64,000 nucleotides of DNA from positions 1,426,001 to 1,490,000 of the forward strand of contig NC_135550.1 of NCBI RefSeq assembly GCF_964340395.1, given 5' to 3'. The notes beneath the pieces were generated by a model. The model made no database searches and was not told where the DNA came from. It saw only the letters and a list, made by a program, of their open reading frames with translations. Positions 1 through 11,959 of the stretch are shown piece by piece (within the stretch, counting starts at the first letter, position 1; each line of letters starts with the position of its first letter). A program made the translations under genes and the position numbers. Source of the DNA: Glandiceps talaboti (Eukaryota; Hemichordata; Enteropneusta; Spengelidae).

Positions 1-317
1 TCCATTTGGTATAGTAAGAATGATAACCTGTTAAGTGAAAGATGATGTGCAAATTTAGTGAGTGCACGTTAGTGGCTGTATTATGAAATAGGGACAAGAG
101 TAACATAGCCACCACAACCACCACACTCCTAGTAACATGTTAACCAATTGATGTTTGGGTCAAAAGAAGTGAGATTAATTGGCTTTTAATGTATGTAATC
201 CCCAGCAATCATAGTAATGGCATGTGCAACTTTAAACTCCACAATTATATTAACTGCCATAATTAATTTCATTCAGTACAGCAATTGTGATACAATGTTA
301 CTTAGTTAAAGTGCCAT

Positions 318-655
318 CTTGTGGAGTCATGATGGGTGATTAGTTAAGAGTGTCTGGCTTTGAATTTGCAGGTTGCAGTTCTAGCTTCATCGAATGGCTA
401 AGTCCCTGGGCAAGATTTGAACCATGCCTCAGTCAACCAGCTGTATAATTGGGGACCTGGTAGGATAGAGGTTGCAATGTGAATACTTTAATCCTATGTG
501 CTTATAGCGGCTGCAATGGATCGTAGGCTACCCAGGGAGTTGAAGTAAAGGGCTATTGTGCTGTTATAGATCTGTGTCAGGGATAATAATTGTAAAGTAC
601 TTGGAGCACAGAGTGGGAAAGTGCTATATAAAAACCAACATTGTTATTGTTATAT
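318..655 (+). mobile_element. tRNA-derived SINE with L2-like tail
   Basis: The left part reads like a tRNA promoter: an A-box-like stretch (TTAGTTAAGAGTGTCTGGC) is followed about 25 bases later by a degenerate B-box (GGTTGCAGTTCTAG). The right end is a LINE-like 3' tail (GGGAAAGTGCTATATAAAAA, then a short TTATTG repeat), the type used by SINEs mobilised by L2/CR1 LINEs. There is no coding capacity. Ends are approximate and no target duplication was resolved. Confidence 0.65.
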
Positions 656-1189
656 TCTAAAACTACTTCTAAAACAAATGCATTCTCACTCCTTTGATTA
701 TGGAGAATATTTCCTGAACACTTGCATGTAAAATATGAATTGCTAGTCATAACTATTGAGAATATGAATATAATTATTATCATTTCATTACAATTGAAGT
801 AGACCTAGCCAATACAAATCTTCATTGTATTCATTTGGTAGACTGTTGCCCAGTCCCTTTGTGTATGTTTTGGTCACCTCTAGTCTATGCACCTAACACT
901 AACCCTTACCCTAACAATTAACCATACTAATAAATTTAACTATATTCCTAACCATATCTGTAAAGACTAACACAAACCAACTTTAGGTGGTTGTTAAGCT
1001 TACACAAAGAAAAAAAGCAACTTGGTCTACCATTTTTAATATAATGATGATTTTTTTGGATATAATTATTCTTAATATAAGTTTTGTATCATGATATTTT
1101 TAATTGTACTCAAGGCTTTGATTAGAATCCCTTTAGGTACCAGAATAAATATACCAACTTTCTGGGAAGGGAAGATAGCTTTACATCAT
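656..1189. other. No gene seen; degenerate CCTAA-type stretch
   Basis: AT-rich sequence without a credible frame. Around 893-960 there are several imperfect CTAACC/CCTAA-like units (CTAACACTAACCCTTACCCT), which could be a weak interstitial telomere-like tract or chance. Confidence 0.5.
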
Positions 1190-1640
1190 TCCTTTTCTTT
1201 CTTTCTTTTTTTTATGGGGGGGGGGGGCAGTAATACTTTACTTTTCTGAAGGAACACCTGTACTACTTTCATGGGGGGGGGGGGGGGTTGATATTAACTG
1301 TACAGCTATACTTTCATTTTATGAGAAGACAACTACACTTTACTTTGATAGTCCATTGAGGAACAACTATACTAATTTTATGGGAAGATCAGTTATACTT
1401 CACTTTGGGGAGTACTTTACTTTTAGACAGTTGTCAATACAAGATTAGGGAATAGCTGTACTTTAATTTAATAAGGGAAGAGCTATGATTTACTATTATG
1501 ATTACTATTTATGGTACTATATTTATAGGGGGAGGGTCAGTTATACTTTACCTTGATTGTAGAACAGATATTGATATTGGGGAAACAGCTATACTTTAAT
1601 TCAATGCGGGAATAGATTTACTACTGTTATGCCATGGGGA
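1190..1640. repeat. Diverged 27-bp minisatellite with poly-G runs
   Basis: Degenerate copies of the unit that forms the large array at 5621-7690 (ACTTTACTTTGA, GGGGAACAGTTATA) are scattered here. Two long G homopolymers (about 1208-1218 and 1273-1287) lie where the unit normally has GGGG, suggesting slippage inside the unit. Confidence 0.7.
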
Positions 1641-1799
1641 CAGTTATAATTAGTCCCTGCCGGACGAAGTCTGGGACGGGGACTTATGGATTGGGTTCCA
1701 TCCCGTCCGTCCATCCAGAGCCATTTCTTGGAGATGCCTGGGCCGATTTTTTCAAACTTCATACAGAGTCATACAGAGGCAACATACAATGGCATACAT

Positions 1800-2360
1800 A
1801 TGCACGTCAGTTTGTTTCATGATACGATCCAATATGGCTGCCTAGCAGCCATTTTGTTTGCAAATTTTCCCTGTCCAAAGCCATAACTCACACATGCTTG
1901 AACAGATCTCATTCAAAGTTGGTATTAGGACAGTGTTCTATGGCATACAAGTGCATATCCATTTTCGTTGTGATATGATCCAATATGGCTGCCTGGCAGC
2001 CATTTTGTTTGCGAATTTTCCATGTCCAAAGCCATAACTCAGACATGCTTGAACAGATCTCATTCAAAGTTGGTATTAGGACAGTGTTCTATGACATACA
2101 TGTGCATATCCATTTTCGTTGATACGATCCAATATAGCTGCCTGGCAGCCATTTTGTTTGCGAATTTTCCATGCCCAAAGCCATAACTCAGACTCGCTTG
2201 AACAGATCTCATTCAAAGTTGGTAGTAGGACAGTGTTCTATGACATACATATGCATATCCATTTTCGTCGTGATACAATCTGATATGGCTGCCTGTCAGC
2301 CATTTTGTTGGTGCAGTTTTGATGTCCAAAGCCATAACTCAGACATGCTTGAACAGGCCC
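1800..2360. repeat. ~150-bp tandem repeat, about 3.6 copies
   Basis: The landmark AATATGGCTGCCTGGCAGCC recurs at 1831, 1982, 2131 and 2282, a spacing of 149-151 bases. Each unit carries CAGCCATTTTGTTTG, CCAAAGCCATAACTCA and CAAAGTTGGTATTAGGACAG. The GCTGCC/GGCAGC pair in each unit forms a short hairpin. Apparent frames through it are not conserved between units. Confidence 0.9.
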
Positions 2361-2984
2361 CCCAGGAGAATAGGGGCATGTTCGGTAGACAAAACGCTCA
2401 TGGACTTTTCAAAATGGTTTATTCATGAACGACTAATTGTCAAAGTTTACGCAGGCGACCTGGGACAAAGGAAGGTGGAAGAGTGAGGTGACTCGCCAAA
2501 AGCCAAGATGGCGGCCACAAATTCTCACTTCATTGGTGAACTTGTGGTTTTGTGTAGGATTACTTAGTGCTCATTAGTTTTGATTCACCTCTGCAAAAAT
2601 ATTCATGGAATTGTCATTTACATTTGGCCATTATGTTTAGAAATACAAGTTCTCATTGGCATAATGGTACAATCGATTTGACGTACATTGAGCAATGCAA
2701 GATAAACTTTTTGTCAGGTCACAGATCAAAGATCACTTTGTTAGCTAGAGAATAGTATATACATAAACAACACACCATTCTTGCATCGTGACAGTACTGC
2801 AATGGTGTATACGTGCATCGTCTTTTCAGTGATGAGTGCTGAATGTACACCAAATGCAAAGATCTTTTGTTTTTCATGTGCTGCCATCTTTTGTTTTTCC
2901 TGTGCAACATGCATAATCCTGTCCAGAAGAGGGTCAGGTCACCCTGGTCAAACAATGACAAAACGTTTTGGCTACCGAACTTGC
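2361..2984. other. No gene seen
   Basis: Unique-looking non-coding DNA with one AAGATGGCGGCC motif near 2502, a phrase common in interspersed repeats of this window. Frames here are short and lack recognisable protein features. Confidence 0.5.
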
Positions 2985-3400
2985 CAAAGTTGCACTTTAC
3001 TTGCTTGGGAAGCATTTCTACTTGACATTGATTGGAGAACACTTACACTTTACTCTACTTTGGAAATAGTTTTACTTTACTTTGACTGGGGAACAGTTAC
3101 ACTTTACTTTGATTTGGCAACAGTTATACTTTGCTTTTGCATGGGAACAGTTGCACTTTACTTTGATGGGGAACAGTAACACTTTACTTTAAAATTTGAT
3201 TGAGGAACAGGTTCTGTTTACTTTGCTTTTGGAATAGTTACTTTACTTTAGTTATGCAACAGTTGTTCCTTACTTTGACCAGGGAACAATTTTATGTTAC
3301 TTTGATTGAGGAACATATTTACTAAATTTACTGAATGATAGGAGATCAGTTACACTTTACTTTGCTTGGGGGATAGTGCAAATACCTTGGTTTAATACTG
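2985..3400. repeat. Diverged 27-bp minisatellite
   Basis: About 14 degenerate units of the same 27-bp repeat as 5621-7690, for example GGAACAGTTACACTTTACTT at 3087. Unit length drifts because of indels, so the array is older than the homogeneous block downstream. Confidence 0.8.
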
Positions 3401-3904
3401 TCCTCTACATAAGTTGGAATCATAATGAAAGCTAATTTGTACAAGCCACAAAAACTGTTTCAACTCCCAGTGCCGATTCATAAGCTTGGATGACTCCCAA
3501 ATGTGGAAGCTTTTAATCTTTTTGATACCATAATTGCTCCAATATTTCTGTATGGCAGTAAGATCTGGAGGTTTTCAAGTATTCTTCACAGATGGGAAAA
3601 TTCCACCATTAGCTTTGTAAATTTCATAGTGTTGGTTGTAATGTTAGCGATCAATCTGCATTGGCAAATTTGGTCATTACTCACTACATGTATTGTTATT
3701 TCAAGAGATGTATTAAATATTGGTTAATAAGACTAGAAATGGACCTTGATAGATATCCACACAGATGCTACTTAATGTTAAAAAGGGTTTGAAGAAAATA
3801 GGGAGATAAAAATTCAATTTGGTTTACCATGAGAAGCATTTGGTATCTCGTGTTAGTTTTAGATATGTGTGGTTCAATCAGGGGGTTGGCTCAACCACTG
3901 ATTT
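3401..3904. other. No gene seen
   Basis: AT-rich unique sequence without recognisable coding signal or repeat structure. Confidence 0.5.
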
Positions 3905-4130
3905 TTTACCTTCCTTATGGGAAGGTTATATTATGCATCTGTCTGTGTGTGTGTATGTGTGTGTGTGTGTGTGTTTGTCAGTCTGTGGACGTGATATCTT
4001 AAAAAACTACCATATCGATTCTAGTGAAACATACTATGCGTCTTACGTATACTAAACAAAAAACTGATTAGATTTTAGTAAACATCCAATGAAGATTATT
4101 TAGTCATTTGCATAATTAATGTTATTTATA
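3905..4130 (+). repeat. Interspersed repeat starting with a CCTTCC hairpin
   Basis: Starts TTACCTTCCTTATGGGAAGG, a small hairpin, followed by a TG-rich stretch (3944-3976) and then AAACTGATTAGATTTTAGTA with CATTTGCATAATTAATG. The same order of motifs, diverged, recurs at 28978-29200, so this is a dispersed family and not locus-specific sequence. Confidence 0.65.
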
Positions 4131-4159
4131 ATAATGATTAGGGATATATCATGAAAATA

Positions 4160-4445
4160 CAAACTTCAAATTCAATATAATTTAGTATATACATTACTCA
4201 TAACATAGCACATATCTGCTGTAAAGCTTGTTGATGTAGCTTATAGTTTTAATGAAAGATTTGCATAATTCATGTTTTGGTAATTTGCATAATTCAGTTT
4301 TGGTAATTACACTTCAAATTCAATTCAATTCGGTACATTAAACATAAAGTGCATATTTGTCACAATGCTTGTTGATGTAGCTTGTAGTTTAAATGAGTAA
4401 TTTGCATAATTTAATTTTGGTAATTACAATTCAAATTCAATTCAA
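4160..4445. repeat. ~150-bp tandem duplication
   Basis: Two diverged copies share ACTTCAAATTCAAT, GCTTGTTGATGTAGCTT and TTTGCATAAT in the same order, one from about 4164 and one from about 4307. Non-coding. Confidence 0.75.
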
Positions 4446-4700
4446 GGGTAAGAGGTTATGTAACAGGGTTTTAGATGACAAGGTTTACTCAATCTCTGGT
4501 GAAAAACATAAAAACTCGTCAAATTTAAAGTATTACTTCGTAATAGGACACATCCTCAGCCATTAATGATTAACTGAAAATAATGGGAAAGTGTTGGGTA
4601 GAGCTCAATTATATTGTCCTCTAATGTGTCCTATCGCTATCAGTTAATACCATTAACCCAAAGAATGAAAGACTGCAGTGCAAACTTGGCATGATGAAAT

Positions 4701-5129
4701 AATAGAGAGGTTTAGATACACGTTAGAACACGTACATGTATGGGAGCAATATCATGCAGGCGTACACATAATGATGCGTACAAAGCTGTGTTTAGTTATG
4801 CGTTCAGAAATCAAACTTGAAAGACCGTGGAATGTGCACCCGCGCGTTGGCATCTTCTGTCCTGAAGGCCATACACATGACTTTATTTATCGGTATTTTT
4901 GCAATTTTTCCCACACCAACCCAAACAAAAAACTGAACAATTAGTTTACAGTTCTGTTTACGAACTTTGATATAAAAAATATGACTTAACACGTATTTAC
5001 AGTTACTTGTAGACCGCCATTTTGACATAGCATTGTCTGATACATAACGCATGGGTTGCTTCGAATCACGTGACTATGATGCTACGCATATAGAACACAC
5101 GTAAATACGTGCATCTAAACCTCTCTATT
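4701..5129. mobile_element. MITE-like element with ~23-bp TIRs
   Basis: The left end AATAGAGAGGTTTAGAT reappears as reverse complement at the right end, with one mismatch over about 23 bases. The 429-bp interior has no gene. No clear target duplication is visible, so the superfamily is unassigned; a foldback formed by recombination is possible. Confidence 0.6.
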
Positions 5130-5620
5130 GTCCACCCCAAAACTTCGAACTTGCTCATCTTCCAAGTCAACTTTGCAAGCTGAGAAATATTTAAATTGTG
5201 TCCAGCGATGTAAATTTAGAATTGCAATGTCTCGATTTCATTGTTCCTCATGATCTGAATATTGAGAGAGGAAGACATCAAAACATTCCAGAAAGCCTAC
5301 TTCATTGTAACTTTTTACCTTATACAATGTTTCCATTATAGAAAATGAGTATCATTTCTTAACATTCTGTCCTCGTTATGACAAACTGAGAAGGAAATTC
5401 CTCTCAAGATGGCTTCTTGAAAACTCTTCACATGATAAATATATATCACTAGTAAGCTCTCAAAATGTCACACAGTTAAGTAAGCTGGCATGTTTCACTT
5501 ATCCTTTCATATTAAGAACCTAAGTTTCATACAGTGCTTCCATTATCTTTTCTGAGCTGTATATTTTGTATTGTATAAACTCTTTGTGCCTCTGGCCTTC
5601 ATTGCAAATAATGATATTCT
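5130..5620. other. No gene seen
   Basis: Ordinary AT-rich sequence between a MITE-like element and the 27-bp array. Confidence 0.5.
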
Positions 5621-7688
5621 GGAACAGTTACACTTTACTTTGATTGGGGAATCATTGTACGATATTTTGATTGAGAAACATCTATAGAGTGTAACTGTTC
5701 ACCAAGCAAAGCAAAGTAAAGAACTTTACTTTGCTTGGTGAACAGTTACACTTTACTTTGATTGGGGAATGGTTACACTTTACTTTGATTGGGGAACAGT
5801 TACACTTTACTTTGATAGGGGAACGTTTATACTTTATTTGATTGGGGAACAGTTACACTTTACTTTGATTGGGGAACAGTTACACTTTACTTTGATAGGG
5901 GAACGTTTATACTTTATTTGATTGGGGAACAGTTACACTTTACTTTGATTGGGGAACAGTTACACTTTACTTTGATTAGGGAATAGTTGTATGTTATTTT
6001 GATTGAGAAACAGTTATACTTTACTTTGATTGGGGAACATTTATACTTTACTTTGATTGGGGAATAGTTGTACTTTACTTTGATTGGGGAACAGTTATAC
6101 TTTACTTTGATTAGGGAATAGTTGTACTTTACTTTGATTTGGGAACAGTTACACTTTACTTTGATTGGGGAACAGTTATACTTTACTTTGATTGGGGAAC
6201 AGTTATACTTTACTTTGATTAGGGAATAGTTGTACTTTACCTTGATTTGGGAACAGTTACACTTTGATTGGGGGACAGTTACACTTTACTTTGATTGGTA
6301 AACAGTTACACTTTACTTTGATTGGGGAACAGTTACACTTTACTTTGATTGGGGAACAGTTACACTTTACTTTGATTGGGGAACAGTTATACTTTACTTT
6401 GATTAGGGAATAGTTGTACTTTACCTTGATTGGGGAACAGTTACACTTTGATTGGGGGACAGTTACACTTTACTTTGATTGGGGAACAGTTACACTTTAC
6501 TTTGATTGGGGAACAGTTACACTTTACTTTGATTGGGGAATAGTTGTACTTTACTTTGATTGGGGAACAGTTACACTTTACTTTGATTGGGGAGTAGTTA
6601 CACTTTACTTTGATTGGGGAACAGTTACACTTTACTTTGATTGGGGAATAGTTACACTCTACTTTGATTGGGGAACAGTTACACTTTGCTTTGATTGGGG
6701 TACAGTTACACTCTACTTAGAGAAACATTTATACTTCATTTTGATTGGGGAATAGTTGTACGTTATTTTGATTGAGAAACATTTATACTTTAGTTTGATT
6801 GGGGAACAGTTATACTCTACTTTGATTGGAGAACTGTTACACTTTACTTTGATTGGGGAACATTTATACTTCATTTTGATTGGGGAATATTTGTACATTA
6901 TTTTGATTGAGAAACAGTTATACTTTGATTGGGGAACAGTTACACTTTACTTTGATTGGGGAACAGTTACACTCTACTTTGATTGGGGAACAGTTACACT
7001 CTACTTTGATTGGGGAACAGTTATACTTTAGTTTGGGAATAGTTGTACGTTATTTTGATTGAGAAACATTTATACTTTACTTTGATTGGGGAGTACATGT
7101 AGTTACACTTTACTTTGATTGGGGAACAGTTACACTCTACTTAGAGAAACATTTATACTTCATTTAGATTGGGGAATATTTGTACGTTATTTTGATTGAG
7201 TTACACTTTACTTTGATTGGGGAACAGTTACACTTTACTCTGATTGGGGAACAGTTACACTTTACTTTGATTGGGGAATAGTTACACTCTACTTAGAGAA
7301 ACATTTATACTTCACTTTGATTGGGGAATAGTTGTACGTTATTTTGATTGAGAAACATTTATACTTTACTTTGCTTGGTGAACAGTTACACTCTACTTTG
7401 ATTGGGGAGTATTTACACTTTACTTTGATTGGGGAACAGTTACACTTTACTTTGATTGGGGAACAGTTACACTTTGCTTTGATTGGGGAACATTTATACT
7501 TCACTTTGATAGGGGAATATTTATACTTTACTTTGATTAGGAAACAGTTACACTTTAATTTGATTGGGTTATATAGTTATACTTTAATTTGATAGGGAAA
7601 AAGTTACATTTTACTTTGCTTGGGGAAAAGTTACAGTTTACTTTGATTGGGGATATTTACAAGTTTGAGGACAAGTTGTAATTTACTT

Positions 7689-7690
<2 letters not shown>
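5621..7690. repeat. 27-bp minisatellite array (~2.07 kb)
   Basis: Roughly 75 tandem units of a 27-bp repeat starting ACAGTTACACTTTACTTT and ending GATTGGGGA. Because 27 is nine codons, all frames can stay open for long stretches and spell a nine-residue motif (VTLYFDWGT in one frame). Variants (GTTGTACGTTATTTTGATTGAG; CTACTTAGAGAAACATTT) recur as blocks near 6712, 7137 and 7285, indicating higher-order units. An inverted unit lies at 5698-5752. I read it as non-coding satellite, since reading frame use is not maintained and indels break every frame. Confidence 0.95.
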
Positions 7691-7724
<34 letters not shown>

Positions 7725-7725
7725 A

Positions 7726-7760
<35 letters not shown>

Positions 7761-7765
7761 GCTAG
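7691..7765. repeat. (TA)n-(TG)n-(TA)n microsatellite
   Basis: Compound dinucleotide run directly abutting the end of the 27-bp array. Confidence 0.95.
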
Positions 7766-8289
7766 TATACTTGTATGTTACTTATTAATATCATTATAAA
7801 ACTGTTTCATATTTGTTTTTGAATTTTTAAGTTTCAATAAAGCATTATTATACTTATTCTTATGACAGTTTCCATCCTTATTTATTCCCACTAGGCAGAG
7901 CCAGGAGAGGACTATGGGACTAATATCTGTTCTGTTATCAGTCCTATTCCTGATATGCATAAATCAAGTTCAATCATACCTGACATACATTTTGTATACA
8001 TGTACTGTAGATGACGTATGCACATCACTTTATTTCAGTAATATATTAAATAATCCCCAATGGCAAAGCCGAGAGGAGGGGGGTTACTCCACAGGTTACT
8101 GTGCGTGAGTGTGTCTGTGTCCACCTCTACCTCAAATACACATTAGCCAATTTCAACCAAAATTTTAGTAGACATCAAATACTATCCTATGCATATGCAC
8201 GTTACTTCATTTCCTGACCCTTTCAATAACATAAAAAATAGCAGCCATTTTTGTTCAAATTTTGCCTAGTAACATCAGGTTAGTAGACA
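7766..8289. other. No gene seen
   Basis: AT-rich non-coding stretch; 8060-8110 has a short G-rich tract. No recognisable domain in any frame. Confidence 0.5.
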
Positions 8290-8800
8290 GATTTTTTAAT
8301 AGTGTCTACACACATGTTGTCAATTACAAGCTTACGAATGACACACTGACCTTGACCTTCAAGGTGATTTTGTCACAAAATTAACATTTTACTTGATAGT
8401 AGCATCGAAAACATAGTAGATTGATGTTATTTTATCCGTGTTATCAATGACAAGCTTTCTAATGACACTTGGACCCTTCACCCTCATTTTCAATGACACA
8501 TAGGCATTATAATATTAAAATACAACTATATAGGTGACATAAATGAGCTGATTTGTACTAAACCTTGTTCAAATCTCAGGTATAGTAGTTCACATGGGTT
8601 TATCACTTCTTTCTATTACCTTTGGGATAATTTCTGGACCGAGACCATTTTTGTTGTAAACATTCATTTTGACACACTGAAAGCATAATAGATAGACCTA
8701 CATGTAGTGAACACCTACACCCATGTTTCCCAATCAACAGCTTTCTAGTAATGTCCTGACCTTTGACTGTGATCTTTAAGTTTAAGGTCAAATGCTAAAA
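8290..8800. repeat. Diverged ~150-bp tandem repeat
   Basis: Three related segments share TGTTGTCAATTACAAGCTT-like and TGACACTGACC(TTGACC)-like motifs (around 8318, 8440 and 8727). This is an old tandem array with many substitutions. Confidence 0.5.
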
Positions 8801-10815
8801 TGATCAAAATGTGTATGCACACCTACATTCACTGGCTAAATGTTGGGGGATATGTCTTCAATGAAGACTTGTTATTATAGTTACAGAAGATGTTGCCAAA
8901 TTACGAAAAATTAAAATGTATAGCTACATCAGCAGACTTTGTTGCCATCAATGAATGTACCAACATGATAGGGAATTTGATGACTGCATTTTTGAGAGGT
9001 TAGCCGAATGACCCTTAATTATGCAAATGTATCCTTTCAAGTAAAAACCTTCATCCAGCTTTATAGGACACTGTGCTTTGTTATTATCAATATATGCACC
9101 TAATTATATGAAGAATCAGACATTTGAAACTTACATATTACCTAATTACCAAATAATCTTTAATAGTTGAAATGAATCATCAAAACATACATGTATATCA
9201 ATACAACCCATACCACTAAAGTAAAGCATTTTCATCCATATCATCAAGTGTAAGTAAAAGTATACTGTTTCATTTACCAATTGCCCACATTACAAAGGCC
9301 ACATGTTAGGCCTGTAAATAAACCAATTGAAACAATATACTTTTCCACTTCATATGAATGCCATAAACAAGTGTAGCACATAAAGAAAGTGCTTTACTTC
9401 AGTGTTACCCGTTGTGTATTATTTGGGGCAAAAGTGAACTTGAACGTTTGGTTATGGTAATCTTCAGAGATATAGTTATTAAAAAAAAGTCATTGTACTG
9501 CTGTCCAAGAACGGAGAGGTTGCTTCAAGCTTGAGTGATGGCTCGTACTTTGGGGGTAAGATTCTAATTTCTTCGATATTATATATACGAGGTTTTTCAG
9601 TTAGACGAATTTTTGGGGTATCTGCATGGTTCATTTATAACGATCGCTGTGCATTAATCGACTAATGTGTTTGTGATAAGTCAGAGAGAAATCAAAATAA
9701 TTGTTACTTTGTTAACTTGGCCTATTAAACACGACATTTATTTGAGCTTGAGTTCAGTTTTCAAGTGCATTTTGTAATTCCTAAATCCACTCGCTGTAAT
9801 TTCACATCGTCGCAAACGATATCCTCTTTTACGGCTACGTCGAAACGTGCTGCAAGAACAGCAACTAACAAACTTCAATAATTTCGTTATTTCGAAGTGT
9901 AGGGGAAGAAATAATAGCTCTGGTTTGCGGGAATGTAATTCCAACTCGACATCACATAATTAGTACATCCAATATTTCATGTAATCGTAAATACTTGACC
10001 ATTCCTTTTTTTAAATTAATTGGAAGGATTCAAGAATAGAATTGATTTATCAAACAACAGTGACAGAATTTCTCACTTGGCAGTTTAAACTCTATGAAAC
10101 TTTCATGAATCATTAGCTGAGAAAGTGTCAAATCCTTGTTAAATATTTAAAAATTGTTTACTTGATTCTAGGACGAAACGTAATGAAACTTATAACGTGT
10201 ACGCCATGCCAATGGGAAAAAGGCGTTGGTGAATAACGCCCCCAGTGGTCAAATTATAAAATCTTCTGTCTTTTCTGACACGGACGATAGCGTAGTCTAG
10301 TCCATAGCCGAATCTTTCATTGCTTTGTAACGGTTATGATATAAAGGATTTAAAGACGCCCGTCTTTTTCTCTCTCTTATTTTCCGTCCACAGAAATGTG
10401 TTTACTGACGAAAGAAAGACGAATAGCAACTTCGTTGCGAAACATAGTGTCCTCTGTTTTCTCTCTCTACGGACAACTTCCACGAAGATTACCCCGTCTA
10501 TGCGTAAAACATTGGAAAAGACAAAATTGGTTGAAAATCTAGAGTACTGAGTGTTAATTTACAAGTTTCACATGATCACTTAAAACAAGATGACGACGCC
10601 GAAGATGCCAACAAGGCTCTACCGAAAGTCAAATTCAAGATATGAAATACATAATCGTTGCGCTGGAGACTCAGTGTGTGAACTAATCTTTAATGAATTT
10701 CTTCTGATTTCAGAGAATACGAATCAGTTGAGACTTATTCTAGTTACTCACCAGCAGTATAGCGGGTCACGCTCTGTCTAACCATATCACGTGACAGGTG
10801 CCTCCCCTCGTGATA
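8801..10815. other. No gene seen
   Basis: Two kilobases without a supportable gene. About 9425-9480 (GGGGCAAAAGTGAACTTGAA) is a dispersed repeat shared with 61700-61760. The best open frame (10320-10550) has no recognised domain and no conserved composition, so I do not call it. Confidence 0.5.
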
Positions 10816-10818
10816 TAA

Positions 10819-11276
10819 GGGACCGGTTAGTTTCTTCGGCCGGGGGGACGGGGGACGGGGGATTGGTAAGGGGGGGGGGGGGGTTGTCATCCTGTTTTTG
10901 AAATTGGCGGGGGGGGGGGGTACATATTCCCTTCTCAAGCTTTTCCCCTTTCGTTTACAGTGTATATGATATTAAACTCCATTTACCCTGTGCTGTCAAT
11001 AATTATATGACATGATAGTGCTATTCCAGGATCTTGTAAAGTATTGTGAGACAGTCGAGCAGCTGAAGTCCACTCTGAGTCATGATAAAAAAAATACATG
11101 TCATGTGAATGTGATATATGGGGGGTATCGTGTTTTAGAATTAAGTGATGGGGGGGGGGGGTCCCAGCCTATTTTGGGTTTTACAGATGGTTGGGGGGGG
11201 GGGGGGGTCAGTGACTTTTTGTTAGCCCGATTGCAAAATCCACCCCGCCCCCAGGCCGAAGAAACTGACCGGTCCC
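10819..11276. mobile_element. Harbinger-type MITE, TSD TAA, G-rich
   Basis: TAA at 10816-10818 and 11277-11279 flanks ends that are reverse complements: GGGACCGGTTAGTTTCTTCG on the left and its complement (T/C change) on the right, extending through CGGCC. A 3-bp TWA duplication with GG-starting TIRs is the pattern of PIF/Harbinger non-autonomous elements. The interior has several poly-G runs (10870-10884, 10909-10920, 11151-11161, 11194-11207) and no transposase. The left half is related to the element at 61325-62458. Confidence 0.75.
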
Positions 11277-11514
11277 TAAGAGCTGAATGGAATGGTAAAC
11301 AGCAGACCCTCGTTGGTGGAGGGTCTATGGGTAGACACATCAACAGTAATAATTGCGCACGTGCATGATGGCAAATCTTAACAAAGTTACAATTAAATTA
11401 GTGTCATTTTTTAAGTATTCTGAGACTGCTTTCACAAATTGGCTGGTATCCCCCTGGTATACATTCCTTACAACACCAGGGATAATATAATCACAGGGGC
11501 AGCGAGCATGTAAC

Positions 11515-11572
11515 TGATTGATCGATCGATCGATCGGTTGAGTTATTGATTGATTGATCGATTGAATGATCA
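11515..11572. repeat. ATCG/ATTG tetranucleotide repeat
   Basis: Alternating GATCGATCGATC and TTGATTGATTGATC units. Confidence 0.85.
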
Positions 11573-11793
11573 TTTTTTGTAGTGCAATATAACTTATTTT
11601 GTGTGTGATATTGATCAATTCACTCATTGAGTTTTAAAACTATATCTTTTTCTTTCCCTGGTTACTTTGCTCTCAGCTATATCTCAGACCACTAGCAGTC
11701 TGAGGCTGTATGTAATTCTTTCTTTTCTTTATTGACTAAATAAAGACGCCTTGTCCATTCTTCTAAATTAAAATATTCCTAATCTTATAATTG

Positions 11794-11959
11794 GCGAGAG
11801 ATCACTTACATTAACAGTTTGCTTCATCTCTCATCTGCTGGGAGATTATCACACTGGACAAACATTCGATCATGCATAAACTAGTAAGGAAGAACTCGAT
11901 GTGATAATCTCCCAGCAGATGAGAGATAAAGCAAACTGTTAATGTAAGTGATCTCTCGC
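11794..11959. repeat. 59-bp-arm inverted repeat (hairpin)
   Basis: The arm at 11794-11852 (starting GCGAGAGATCACTTACATTA) recurs as reverse complement at 11901-11959, with 58 of 59 positions matching and a 48-base spacer. Non-coding. It could be a foldback mobile element or a hairpin RNA source; the sequence does not decide. Confidence 0.9.

Noticed and set aside
893-960. Interstitial telomere repeat
   Set aside because: Units are too irregular and too few to separate from chance CT-rich sequence.
6414-7592. Long repetitive open frames such as the VTLYFDWGT repeats
   Set aside because: They follow from a 27-bp satellite unit (nine codons) and occur on both strands and in several frames; indels break them all.
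10320-10550. 76-codon frame as a host exon
   Set aside because: No splice or domain evidence and no similarity I recognise.
11012-11368. 118-codon Gly-rich frame and its antisense Pro-rich partner
   Set aside because: Lies in poly-G tracts of a Harbinger-type MITE.
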